From positions 5,221,126 to 5,285,125 of the forward strand of contig VWZX01008936.1 of assembly GCA_013399015.1 (NCBI GenBank): DNA of 64,000 nucleotides, in the 5' to 3' direction. The notes below the pieces were generated by a model, which saw only the letters and a list, made by a program, of their open reading frames with translations, did no database searches and was not told the origin of the DNA. The translations under genes were made by a program, and so were the position numbers. Shown here one piece after another: positions 23,801 to 37,420 of the stretch. The stretch comes from Galbula dea. Lineage: Eukaryota; Chordata; Aves; Piciformes; Galbulidae. How positions within the stretch are numbered: position 1 is the first letter of the stretch; each line of letters starts with the position of its first letter.

Positions 23801-26800
23801 ACATGTGCATTATTAGAAGTTACTTAGCTTGTAGATAGACTAAGTTATATAAAGCAGTCATATCTTCTTCTACAAGTATTTTTCCCAATTTTTTGAGAGG
23901 GAGAAGGGGAGGGAGCCTTTACATACTCAGTAGTATGTAGTTTGGTATCTTTTCTGAAGGACTGTGTGCTCACAGACTTTCCACTTAGAATAGCCAAGCC
24001 ATTTGACATATTGAGATGTGATCCAGCTTTTCGTGTTTCTGTTGCTTTACAGCACCACAGCCCTCATTATTCTAACTCTTTACTGCTCCTGAAAGTCTAA
24101 CTTTGGATGTAAGCTATCAAACAGGATGGGCCTATGTTTCTGTGTTCTTTTCAGGCTTACTACCTATCTCCTGAGCCTTAACAGGAGTCAGTGGAACTTC
24201 TGCCACCAACTGGACAGGTCACTTGAGTTGTTGGGCACACTGTTACCTTGCAAACTGGGAATGGCAACTCAGTGAAAGATTTGGAGTAGGAAATATATTT
24301 CTGTCTTCTATACCAGTTTGGCTGCACATAAGAAATGGTGGAAAAGATTTAATTTGGTTGCTACTGCCTTCGGAGAAGAAAGGCTTTAAAAATCCTGAAG
24401 TCATTTGCAAATAACTATGAAAAGCTGATGCAACTAATACTGTCCAGTGCATTGTACAGAAGTTTGTTCTGCAGTGTTACTTTTTTTTTTGGTCTAGGGA
24501 GCAAGACTCCCAATCCTAATTTTATCCATAGTAAGAGTAGTGGAAGTAGTTTCCATTTACTGCATATATGGCAGTCGTACCAGTTGTAAAAGTTATATTT
24601 GAGAACTTGCTTCTTTTTCATTTGTTTGCCCAAACTTTTAACCATATAAAATATCAAAATGGGATTATTTTATTGCCAAATTATTTTTTTTCCTTGTGGG
24701 TTGGGGTTTTTTTTCAGTCACAAATACCATATGCTGCTGGGGTCACAGCTATCATCTCTTGGGGTTGTATTTACATTACAGTCTAGGTGATTTTTTTTCT
24801 AGCAATACTGCTAGCTAACATTACCAGCATTGAAGGACTGTGGAAAATACTTAATGTTTTGGATGGATTAGATTTGTTGCTGCAGAGTTGAAACTGAAGT
24901 TGTTGCAGCACTTCTGGTCTGAGAAACTTTGGATAATGTGAGGCGTGCAGTATTTCTTCTGTAATTGTCACGAGGCCAGCCTAGTTCCATTGGAACAGTT
25001 TTACATCAGTAAGAGGTCTGGAGGACAACATGGAAAGAATCCAACCTTCCAGTTTCATACCTACACTGGGAAGACTAAGAAAAAAAAATAATCTGTCTTT
25101 AAACATCTGGAATCTGTTTCTTCAGTTTGCTCATATTGATGTTGAGTTTTCTTTTTATTCATTCTTCTCCTCTCTATTCTTGGGAGACATATGGTTGGGG
25201 GTTTTAATTAGTTAGTAAGTGGAAGTTTCTGTTAAGGATTACCTAGAATAAAGTTAAATAATGTTGTTGCTAAATTCAGTAGGATCTAAATTTTATTAGT
25301 AGTTTCCTATTTTTTATAGCACCCAGATAAATCTCTTCCTGCTTTTCCCTTTTAGTCCTTCTTCCTCCAAAAACAGTTGAGGACTGACTTCAAAGGTTGG
25401 TATACATTAGTCACAGATGAACTGAATGTGAAGTGTGCTGTTAAAAATTAGGGAATTCCAGTTTGAAATTATTCTCTTAGTATTCTATGTACTGATATCC
25501 TTTATGCAAATTTACTGCTACTTTTTTGTAGCTGTGTAATCAATAGCATTTCAGAAGGTTGTTTTCTAAAAAAAAAAAAAGGCCCAAAACTTCAGTAACT
25601 TTGAAGAGATATTTTAATTTTTCTTTTCTTTTTAAAGACATCATCTTTCTTTCCATTTCCCCTTCTTTAGTGCCTATTCTTGGTAGCTCCTTCCAGCGAA
25701 CCCGAAGGAAAAGTTGCAACAATTAGGCAAATGGTCTCTTGAGGCAAATATCCCTCCACAAAAAGCAGTGTGGAACCAAGGCTTTCTCTCGTTTTGTTCC
25801 TTAACTTCCTTGGAATGTAGCCATCTATCTCATCTAAGTTCTTGTGAAAATCTCGCTTGATATGTGTCTCTGTAGGCAGTAAAGCCTTAATCTGTCCCGT
25901 GGTTCTTTGTACAGGGTTTGATTATGCACAGCTCTCAGCAGTGGTGCATACGTGTAGTGTCTTCTCTTGTTCTGAATGCTAAACCAAACAAAGCTTGTTT
26001 TATGCCTTGTTACAATGGGAGGAAGACAGTGCATGGCCATTAATCGCTTTGTTTGAATTTGGAGCTAAAAATCAAACAACTTTTTCTCCTGGTTACTGTA
26101 ACATTGGATTGAATTCATTATCTTGCTGACTGGCCTGGAACTGCCTTCCCTTGCTTCCTGCTGAGCTGCTTATCCCAGCCTGAAGTGCGTTGCTTCCCCT
26201 TCCACTTCCTGCCAGCTTCGTCTCCAGAAGCACAGGCAGGCCAAAGTCTGAAGTTCCTGTCCCAGCAAAACCGATTCTTACTTGGAATGCATCTGTATTT
26301 GGAGTACTAATTTCCTGTAAATCCTTCCTCACTGAGACCTTTAAAGTTTGCTGTAGTTAGGATAAAAGCAGTTACATAGATGACAGAATCATTTGAACAG
26401 CAGAGTGGATTTTCTTCTTTGGTTTCTCTCGGAAAGGTTATTGAAATATGTAGTTGCTGTGAGGCGAGGTCACTGCTTTGGTGTGGCAGAGAAACAGTAG
26501 CTGTCTGTGACCTAGAGCTCATTCTTAGCAGGAAAAAGAAGTCCTTGCAAGTTGTAATGTTTGTACTTTTTACAAGTTTCAGGGATAAATTAACCTGCCT
26601 TTGTGTAGCAATAAAAAGCCAAAAGAGAAAATGGAAAATGTTTGAGTTTCTGCAAGTAAGGAGTATGAAAAGCTTGCTGAAATTTAAGCAGCAATCGTCT
26701 ATGCAGCAAAACATAACATAAGGCATTTTCAGTGTTTTATCAATATCTCTTTTCTGAGGTATGACAAAAAAGGTTTTTATAAACAAGTTGCAGGGAAGTA

Positions 26801-29800
26801 GATAATGTAATTTGGAATTAGAGTATTATATAAACCATAATCTTGATACCAGGGTCTTACTCCTTCTGCTGGTATGATTGATGTCCTTTATATAGCAAAC
26901 GGATGAGGTTTCCTCTGTATTGCAATAATTGCATTTATATGGTATTTCTTATCATCATAGAATACTTGAAATGTTGCATAACCTTTTCAACATTTACATT
27001 GAGAAACAGATGCTGTCTGACTAGGAGGGCTATACACTAGCGGGTTGGTCAGTGAATATGGAATTCAGGAAGCTGCCTTAGCAAAAGAGTATTCATGACT
27101 TTGAAGGCATCATCAATTTACATATCAGTTTTCTTTGTTCGTGAACACTGTTATTAAATAGGGCTGCCAGGGATCATAAAATACGTGAAAAACTGAATCG
27201 GGCAAGTAGTACTGCAAAGAGATTGGGCCATATTGGAGCTGTGAATAATTCTTATGACGCCCATGCTACCAGTCTGAACTCAGAGTCAGACATTGTGAAG
27301 ACAAATGCTATATAAACTAATGGATACTTCTGTGTTGGATGCTACATGACAGTAGCCTTTTAAATTTTTTTTGTTGACAAGAAAGCACTTTTCTGATTCT
27401 GTAGGAAAATATAATTAAATGTTGATATTTTTTTTTTCTTTGCTTGGTTGGTTTGTTTTATTTTTTTTTTTCCCAATGCTGTACTTCAGAGCTTTCAGCT
27501 AATAGCAAGTGCTTTATTTTTTTGCCTTGGGCCATCTCACTATGGTAGATTACAAGGCAGAGTTGCCTTCTGGGAGCTGGGCATTGGAGCTTCAGTTCAG
27601 CTCCCTAAAGGAGTGCTATCAGCTACATGCTCCCTATTATATTCTCAAATCAAAACTTCCAAATAATCTGAAACTAAAGTGCAATAACTTTAACATATGG
27701 ATTTCTGAACTGTATATATAGATGAATGGAATATATCTCATTATTCTGTCAGTTTACAGGAAGAGTGTTCGGTTCAGATTCTAGTTTGCTCTGCTTCCCT
27801 AACTTGTCAGCTGCTGCTGAAGGCTGAGACAAAGGCTGTAGGTTTTTTCCCATGGGATCAGTGCTAGGCAGTCTTAGCGTTTCCATTAACGCTTTATTGC
27901 TTCTGAGACACATTAGAACCCATGGTATGCTTCACCTGTGACCTCCTTGAGAAGAAAATCAAGTTCAGGTTATAGTCATGCTATAATATTGACATGAAAG
28001 TGATTCATAGTAAACCTTTTGAATTACCACTGAATGTCCAGCACTGTGATTCTTATTAACACAGGGCAAGTGGGCATTGCTGGTGTACAGGTTGCAAATC
28101 AGGACCTTTATTATATATCTCACCTTTGTGACACAAATAGGGGGAAAGTAGCTGCATAATGAAAGGGTGCTAATTTGTTGGGATTTTTTAATAGAATGTT
28201 CCACATTGCAGATTCAGTGTAGAGTGTCAGACTAGCTCCCTCTTGCTGAGTTTTTTGTCCTTACACTAGTCATTGTCATGTAATATATGAACAGTACAAT
28301 TTCCACACTACATTACTTGAAAACTCTTGGAAGAAGAGAGAAATTGATTATGAAAATAACTGAAACAATCTTTCAGGCTGAAGAAGGTCATGTTTGAAAT
28401 AGGCAGCATGTATGCTTTTAAGGAGGTAAAAGGGTGATTCTGAAGGTCTTTCTGGCACTCTGGACTACTGCTTAGCTTCTTTTGTGAGACATCTTAAAAT
28501 GATAGGATTTGTCTGTGACACGTCAGAACATAATACAACTCTATGAAAGAAAACAAAAGAAGTTGCTTTAGATGATGGAAGAATTGCTTTAAAAGTGAAA
28601 ATCCTTAGAGGAGTTTGCTCTTGTTATTCAGAATTCATACTCCATTAATGTTTAGTTCAAAGTATTTCAACACAATGCTTTTACCTGAACAAAGTTGCAT
28701 TCATTAGTAGTACAGAGAATGGATTTTGATTTTTAATTGAGTAACTGTCTTAATGTGTTTACATGAATTGAAAAATGCACTAACACAAGCAAAAGCAGCA
28801 CAATATTGCTCCAAGTAATTTTCCAGCCCTTTGTTTCAGTGGCTGGATGGCATTTAAGGTAACTATGCAATGTAACGGATGCTGATTTCATCCTCTGTTG
28901 CTGTCATGGTAATGACTAATAGTGCTGATAAAAGGCGGTTGAACATTTGCCTAGGGCATGGAAAACTTGACCCTCTAGGGTGAAATGTACCATGATGTCA
29001 ACATTGTTTGCAATGCATGGATTCCATCATGCTCTATGTTTGTCCCTTCTTTAAATAGTTCTTACTTTTATGCATAAAACTCCTCTGGTTTGATTTACAG
29101 TAAAAATCTTTTATCTATGGTAGTGTTTTGCTGTGGTAAATTAGAGTTGGTACTATAGACAAAGGCAAGATCTTAGTTTTAGAAAAGAGTCTGTCTTTGA
29201 TATTGAGGGAATACTTGGGGGGCCTACGTGAAATCAGTTGGTGGTCTAGTTCCAATTCCTCATGGATACATCAAAAACAAACAAAAAAGTCTTCATTATA
29301 AACAACACCCTTGCTGATACATTCAGCATGGAACATGAACTGAGCTGTGGAAGAATGAAATCCTTTGTGACCTTTAGATGCTTCTCCTGGAACACTGTCC
29401 GCATTGGTAGAGAAAACTGCATACTGCTTGCTGTGTTATTGGGCTGCTGAATTTCAGATTCGGTACAGGGATATACTTGAAGGGATCTCCATCCACTGTT
29501 CACTCACCTCTGAGCCAGTAGAGGAAATCAGCCATAGCAAGTTGTATTTGGATACTTAATTTTTTGAAAAGTAATTTCACTGTCTTACCTTTAGGCATTA
29601 AATCTTGCAAGATATCTTGCCTTAGCCCTTGCCAATTAATCTAATAATCAGCAAATCTTATGTGATTTGTGATTCTGCATATAAGGTTGTATTTATGCAG
29701 TTCAAAGTGCTCTTCACTGTCAGTCAAAAGAAGGAAAGGTAGAGAATGTAGCATAGAACTACACTCACTGTCACCTGTTGGGTGTGGCTGTGGAAATTCA

Positions 29801-30759
29801 CATACTAGTTGATGGGAGCCAAAGAAATAAATCGGTTTCTTGGTGAAATACTCAAACTCTCATACACAGCAGCATTAGTTTTTAGCCTTGTACTTATAAA
29901 TATGACTAGAGAAGGTATATTATTTGTGATTGTTTCGTACTGATATCTGGAGAGAAGCCTGTCACTTTCTTCCAATATGAAGTATGCATGTTAATGAAGT
30001 CTTCAAATGGCTGTCTTATTCCCTTGTTTCTTAGAAGGGTTCCTGTTGGATGAGAGTCTTTAGGTTGTAAGTAATTTTTCTAATTCCAAATTTTAATATT
30101 AATAATTTTAACTTCCTGTGGAATTTTAAAGTAGTTTCTGTTATTTGGTTTACATGTGGATCTCTGCCCAGGTAAGTTTAGACTTAGCCTTTTCCAGTAT
30201 GATCCTGTTTATTGAGAAATGGTATGTAAAGACTCTACTGAATAAGTATGTGTAGATGTTGGTGTACTTCTCCAGAAAAAGCGGAAATGATAGATAGTAG
30301 AATTGGTAGATTGTATAAAGTAAGTTGAAAACAGAAAGGTAGCAAAGAAAGCATGACTTCTCTGACGTGGAACAGCCTGATTCCTGTATGTATGAAGTTT
30401 CAGAAACTTCAGAATAATGTAATATTGTTTTACACCTGCATCCAGACGTTCTGTTTATCTGCGGTCCCCATCTAAACCTGTTGAGGTGACTAGGAATGCA
30501 GCAGATGGTCTGGTTTAAGTGTCTACAACACTTCACATTATTGGTGCTTTTAGAGGTGCCTCTTTGGACAACCATACACAAACAGCTCTGCAGCATTAGA
30601 GTGGAACATGAAGTACTCGCCCAACCCTGATATCACCACTGTAAGAATGTTTTACCATTTGCCCTTGTGGAAGGTGAAGATTCTCTGTACTGTAATAGTT
30701 CCCTGGTGCTGTATGCCCCTTTTGTGTTTGACTGTGAGCCTTTCTCTCGTCTTTACGTG

Positions 30760-30910
30760 TCATAGAATCATAGAATGGTTTGGGTCAGAAGGGACTTCGA
30801 AGATCTAGTTCTAACCCTCCTTACCATGGGCAAGGGATGCCACCCAGTAGACCAGATTGCCCAAGGCCCCAGTCAGCTTGGCTGTGGACACTGCCAGGGA
30901 TGCCCATGCA
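30760..30910 (-). mobile_element. CR1 LINE 3' end, - orientation
   Basis: It starts with the CR1 tail octamer region (catagaatcatagaatggtt), then tgggtcagaagggacttcga and aagatct...ttctaaccctcc, followed by ccatgggcaagggatgccac, a near-consensus CR1 3' region in reverse. Similarity fades after about 30910. It is 5'-truncated, as most CR1 copies are. Confidence 0.93.
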
Positions 30911-31670
30911 GTAGAACTGTATTTCTCGGCCGCTTCCTGCTCCTAATAACCCAATGGAGTTTCATGTTAATTCCAGCGTTTATGGAAGCACTTTTCTCTG
31001 TCATGGGCAGCTCTGTTCATTTCACCTTCTGTTTTTCTAGCTCTTTTTTAAATTTCCTTTTTCCTTAGAGGAGCTGTTGAAAAAAGCACTCATTACTTTG
31101 ACTGCAAGTCTGTCAAAACAAATGTAACTTAAATACACAGGCTATTTGTGACAGTCCCCTTCTGTGCACCTCATAGCTGTTGATTCATCACGCTGCTGTT
31201 GGGGATGGGTCTGGTGGTTGCACCGTTTGCTTTCTTGCCTGTGGCCTGAAGCTAAGCTTGTGCCTCCATTGAGCACTCTTGTGATCTGAGTGGCTTAATA
31301 GTCTGAGACTTTGGCATACTTCACTGAGCTGAGAACACATATTTCAGTGTAATTGTCCAGCCTCTGACATTGAATGATCCACCACCCCCATCTTGAAGAC
31401 ATCACATAAACTTGATAAATGATCCTATCTCATAAGCTACAAATATCTGATCTGTACTTGTGGTTCCTAGCAGATAAGAAATGAGAGCTTTAGGAGGCAG
31501 ATCTGTTGCTAGGGCTTTGAGCTGTCCATCTCATGGAAAAAAACATCTGCAGGGAACAAAAACAGTCTGATGGAGCACCCAACCAGCAAGACCACTGAAT
31601 TTATTCTTTGGAACATCAGTTCAGAGGAGGTTTTGTATCATTCCCTATTGAAGTCTAGCTGATTTCAGTC

Positions 31671-31745
31671 TTTTTTTTTTGTTGTTGTTGGGGTTTTTGT
31701 TTTTGAGGGGAGGGGTTGTGTTTGGTTGGTGGGGTTTTTTTTTTT
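31671..31745. repeat. T10 plus G/T-rich low-complexity tract
   Basis: A run of ten T is followed by gttgttgttggggtttttg, a gaggggagggg block and ggttggtgggg, ending in T11. The several G4 runs could form a long-loop G-quadruplex on the + strand. Confidence 0.8.
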
Positions 31746-34700
31746 CTAACAATATTTGTTACTTTGGTGCATGCATATCATGATAACAACAAAGAAGTTT
31801 GAAATTGGATGAAGTTTCTATGGTAATCTTACAGATTAGAATTAGTAGGATAATCTCCAAATATATACTTAATCAATTGGTTAAATGTATACTGCAAAAT
31901 TCATTTATTTCAATCGAATTCCTTGTGCTGGTGTCAGTTATGCTGATTGCACAATCCAACCTCATCTGAATTTATGTGACTCATTAATATTTTGATTAGA
32001 TTTTACTTTTTCCTATGAACAACTCTTTTATTGAAAGGACCAAATGATCCTCATGTCTATCAGTTGTTAACAGGATAAATTCATATTATGTCACAGTTAT
32101 GAGTTTTATTTAGACTGTAAATGGTACTTTACAATAACAGTATCTGGGTTTAGGTGGATGAAAGATTTTTGGCTGCATAGGCAACTTTTCAGAGTCTGTT
32201 GTTGCCATTGGAAAAGTTTCTATAAATCCTCTTTGGTTTTACGCTGCCCCTCAGAGCTCAGTTGTGACCTTGGCAGCTCGTTGCTGTCCTGCTTTTGTAG
32301 GCAGGGTTATAGAACTGAACCTGTAGAGCTTGATTTTACAAGTGTTCAGCACCTCTACAGGGACTAAACTAAACAGAATTAGTGTTACAAGCTGTCCAGG
32401 TTTTGTGAAACGAGACTTCAATTTCTCATCAGTTGCCTTTGTTACTTACCTCTGATACATGACTTCCCAGAGGGAAGAAAACAAAGTAGGAGTTAGAGGT
32501 TAATTGGTGGTTGCCTGATTGTTAAATGGAGCAACCGCAATAGCAGTTGTTAGACAGGGGCAAAATGGAGTAAAAGGTTTTACTGTAACTTGAAGTATAC
32601 TGTAGTTTCTCTTGAATCCTAGTAGTACTATTCATACAGTGTGTATGTGTCTTGGTTTTATTCTGCTGGTATTCATGGAGCATCTGAAACAGATGTCAGA
32701 GAGGCTGATAGCCTTTTAGTGAGTACAAAATCAAGTCAGGCAACTTTATTCGTATAGCTACTGTTTTCTGTAGCATTTAACATTACCAAACCTTTGGAGC
32801 CTTTCTGCCCAAGGGTATGGTAGCATCAGAAGCAGATGCAGAGCAGGTTTATGTTTAGAATTAGACATGGCAGCTATTTAGATTTTTAGCACACATTTAT
32901 GATGTAAATTAAGTGCCTTGAATTCAAATGTTAGTATTAGTAGGAAGGATATTTAATAAATAGGCCTGCCTAATGATTTATAATTAGGATTTAGGGTAAA
33001 GAACTGAATTTAAAAACAAAGTAATAAACTGTACTTTCTTTTCTGTGTGTATTGAAGTTTGATTGGTTTTTTGGGGGGGTGAGATCTGAGTCCTTTAAGA
33101 GTGAGTAGCACCAGAGCACCATACCCTGGCCTGATCACGCTCTTCCAAGGCTGCCCTAGTTAGTAGGTACTGCATACTTACGCTACATAGTCATGGTCTG
33201 CTGTTTCCTCCCTTGGACTGGCTTCAAAAGCAGGGTCCCACCCTCTCCCTGTCTATAGCTGCAAATTTGTTCAGTCCTCTGTGATCTCTACTTGTGCATG
33301 TGAAAATTTACCTACAACCCCTCCACATAGACTCAGCAGATTCTTTATTCCTGCTTGTGGTACCAGGGACTAAGCTGTGATAAGGATGTTGGAATTCCAT
33401 CATTTATATATGTTAGTGTTCTTGTATACAAGTATGAATAGTGACTGTAGTGTGATAAATAGCAAGCACATCTATATTAGTTATGTTTGGGAAATTAATT
33501 TTTGCTGTTCTGTGAACCAGAGGTGCCAGTTTGTACATGTAAATGCTCTCACTTCAAACATTCATCTAAATACTAACTGGAGGTTTAGAATTTTGCAATC
33601 ACATCATTTGGGTTCATTATGCTTGCTTCCTAATTAATTCTGCCTTTGAAATTATTGCAGTGTTAAATTTTTTGCTGACAGAGTTGTGAATTGGCAGATA
33701 TTTCAGCTGTGAAACAGAGTGAGAGTTATGTGCTTTGAATTTTTAATTTTGGTTCCCTGTCTGGAGAAAAATATTGTTCTCTTGGTTCATATTGCTCCAA
33801 AAATAGAAATTTCTGACCATAAAATGTTGACCTTTTACACCATGGCCACGTAAATTACTCTGATTATTCAGTCACTTTTTTGGAGCCATGTTTTAGGATT
33901 AACCTGCAGCATAATGTAGATAATTTTTGATGTAAGGAGTGAAATTAATACAGACTTTATGGCAAATGATATTTTGGTTTGTATCATTTTCAGGTGTGTT
34001 TCAGGTAATTATGAAGCAACTAGCTATAGTACTGCATAAAACAGGCCAAACGTGGCTCTAATGTTGCTCCATCTTACAGAAGTCTCAGATGTAGCAGAAG
34101 CCAAGCCTAAACAAAAGATGCCTACATTCTGTTGTATTCTCTTTCTAAAAATGAGAATACTACATAAGTCATTTTAAACCAAGGAGATGAGCCATAGATG
34201 CACTTGCTAAATTGCTTAGATAATCTGTTTCTTCTACTTTCTGACGATAACTGACAATTCTTCAGTCTTACCATTTGAATTTATTTCAGGTTGATAAAAA
34301 TGTGTCACCTTTTCAAGATACACTTCCCCTCCACACATATGTACTTGAAAATTTGAGTATCTGTAAGTTATTTGAAGTATATGAAGCTTATGTTTGGGTT
34401 AGATTAACTTTCAGTAAAGAAGATTAAAGCAACGTAATCAAAAGCTGTTCTGTTTTAACATACTTACAGTGGACAAGTCCAAAACCACAGTGTGCTTATA
34501 TTCTACAATTCTTTAAACATGTGCTCACATTAAGGACAAGAATAATGTGTTTATCTTGTGTGTAATTATGTGTATATATACATGTGTAGAATTTACGTTT
34601 AGATTATTTGGGGAGCCTTCAAATTGTATTTCAACATTAAATCCAAATTTGAATGAAAACTGTCAGATAAATATTGTTCCAGACTGTGGAAGAGAAACCA

Positions 34701-37094
34701 GCCTGATAATCACTGCAGCTTTGATACATTGATCCACAAAACATTACTTGAAAGGGGAATGGGGGCACAGGCACAAACCTGAGAAAGTGTGTGTACTAAT
34801 TTTTTTCCATCTTGGTTTCATCAGAGTAGGCAGCAGAAGACATTCTAGTGTTAATTCCATAGTTAACTATAATGGAACAGCTGCAGTTGTACCAATAATA
34901 TTTTAGTAAATTATTCTTGAATCTAGATGATAGATTCTGAGTTAGAGAGACTTCTTTTAAAGAATCCATGTGGTGATGTGTTCGCTGCACTTTTAGGTCA
35001 TTTTTTCTTGTGGGTTATGTCTTTGGTTTAACACATTATTCCTAATTTCTACTCCAGAATTTCTGTAACTTTCATTTTCACTTTTCCAGTTTCTTCACAT
35101 ATGAAAAGGAGAGTTGTTGTTTTGTGGTTAGTTGATTTATTTTTTTTAAGTTAGTTCTATTTTTAGAATAGAAGATGAAATCACACTGTAGTTGTACAGT
35201 TTTGTTCTTTTCTTTCCGAAGAAGAATGTCTCTATTAATGTTGGACATACGAAGCAGTGAAAGATTTGCCCTTAGAAACTGTTTGCAAAATGCATTTATT
35301 TTGTACCTTGGTGCTGATAAATGGAACAGATTTTGTTTGCAGAATCATTATGACATTGAAAGATGTTATATAACCACCATAATTTTGGTTAGCAGGAACT
35401 CAATATTATGTAAATATCAGAATAACCCACCAGACTGCAGCAGGAGGTTATGGCACAATCAGATTGATTTTCCGTAATGAATGTTAATCATGAACAGTTA
35501 ATATTAACTACTTCTTTCTGCTATGTGATAACAGCATCTCCTGTTAAGTTGGGGATAATGTGACAAAGCTTTTAGTGTTGTGTGACATCTCAAACAGGCG
35601 TGGAAAAAGCTCATCCTATCAGATTATCATTGCTTAAAGATGCTAGGGTGGGTTTTGTCCTGCTCTGCTTGCTCCTTTGTTGGCACCAATGTCTCAAAAC
35701 ACTTTGAACAAACATCTAGATAAGTCACAAAAGTAGAATTGCTTCAGAGGTCACAATGACTTTGCATAATGAGTCCATTAGATGTGGTAATCAATATCAA
35801 GCTCTTGGATCTTATGAATATTGATGAAGCAATTGTAGCGAGGAGGTAGATTGGGAATTGAGATGCATTTTGATATAATCAGAGAAACAGCTAATGGCCT
35901 AGGTAGAATGTGGGTCCAGTAACCACCTTACATTTTGGAACATTTGAAGTTATTAATAATGGAAAAACCATTATGGCATTTGCAGCAGTAAAAAAAATTG
36001 TACAAAGCTTGTGTTTCATTCTGCCTGCACAGTGCTTGTAAAGACACTGGTGTCCCTGCATCATTTGAAGTATTGTAAAACCAATGGATCACAAGGCAAG
36101 GAACTATCTGACCTTTTCAGTAGAAACTAGTATCAAATGTTGAACAAGAAGAAGTGAGGCTGGGTAACAGGTCGCTTCTCACCTACTGCAGCAGCAAGCC
36201 AAACCTGAGAAAGCTGGGATAGCTGTCTGGCATCCTGCATTGTCAGTGATTTTTAACTGCTGATCTCTGAATTGTTTTTTTTTGGGGGGTTGTCCTTATG
36301 ATTCCCTCTTTTCTGTGGAGGGAAAGGAATCAGGAAGGTTTTTTGAGGAGTCATGAAAGTTAAGATGATTTGTGCATAGGCACATAGTTGTATGTCTGTT
36401 CAGGCCTCTGTTCAGTGCCATGGCTGCACCTCTCTGAGCCCTATAAGCAAGTGTAGAAAATTCTGAACATCTCTGCTAAAACCTGAAGTATGTTACACTG
36501 TTATTAGAGTTCACAAGCACTTGTATACAATCATCTCATTTCTGGCTCAGTTATCAGGCTGCAGAATGGGCTGAAGAGAAATTTCTTACCTTACAGAGCT
36601 TGACCTAAACATATGTCAATAAATAACTGGCAAACCTTTAGAGACTGAGGTCAGTTCAGGTCTTTTCTTGAGTGAGGGGCAGATCAATCAGATGAAGGAA
36701 GGCAAGGGGGAAAGATGCAGAAAATGTAAAGTAAAAAGGTTGCTGCTTTATAAAGTAAGAGAAGAATCTCTGACAGAAGCATGAAAATTGGAAGTGTGAA
36801 TTCAGTAGAGCAGCTCTGGCCTGTGGAAAGAGGATGCATAGTTTTCATTTCACGCTGGTTTGCTTGTGTAAGCAACAAGTACTGTGGGGAAGCCCCACCC
36901 TTTCTCATTCAGCAGTGGAAATGAATGGCTTTGAATTGAGTCTCAGTCAAGGTTACTGTGCAGAGGGTCTCTAAGAAACTTGGTTCTGCTACCTATGAGT
37001 AGTTCACTCAAGTCACAGTGCAAAATCTTGAGACTCAATTCTTATTCCAGTATTTACTTAAGAAAACCGGTATGCAGAGCAGTTAGTAGTTCAG

Positions 37095-37238
37095 TGTGGG
37101 TGTGTTTTGATTTTGGTGGGTGGTGATGTGCTTCTTGTGAATGGGTTTTTTTGTGGGTTGGGTTTTGGTTTTGGGGTTTTTTTTTGTTGGTGGTGGGTTT
37201 GTTTTTTGTTTGGGTTTTGGGGTTGGGGGTTTTTTTTA
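37095..37238. repeat. Long G/T-rich low-complexity tract with many G runs
   Basis: About 140 bases are nearly free of A and C on the + strand, with at least eight runs of three to five G separated by T runs (gtgggttgggttttgg, ggttttggggttggggg). The reverse strand gives a meaningless Lys/Pro/Thr/Asn-rich frame. Under relaxed loop rules it could fold as G-quadruplex. Confidence 0.85.
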
Positions 37239-37391
37239 ACATAAAACCTGAGGAGGGACTTTAGGATTGCACCTTTTTCTTAGGAAAATTTCAGGGCTTC
37301 TGGATATGTTTGTGATTGCTACCCACAGCATGCACATAAAGGACAAAATACAGTTAGAGTGACAACAAATTTGTATTGACAGAGGATATCT

Positions 37392-37420
37392 CAAAAAAAA
37401 AAACAAACCCCAAAACCCAA
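37392..37420. repeat. A-run and A/C-rich tract
   Basis: A run of eleven A (37393-37403) is followed by caaaccccaaaacccaac. It is short, of opposite polarity to the G/T tract 150 bases upstream, and could pair with part of it in a transcript. Confidence 0.7.

Noticed and set aside
26307..26786. 159-codon - strand frame
   Set aside because: No family similarity, no splice or promoter context, and overlapping frames on the other strand. A frame of this length is possible by chance in 64 kb.
30150..30596. 148-codon - strand frame
   Set aside because: No recognisable protein family; it lies in ordinary AT-rich intron next to a CR1 piece.
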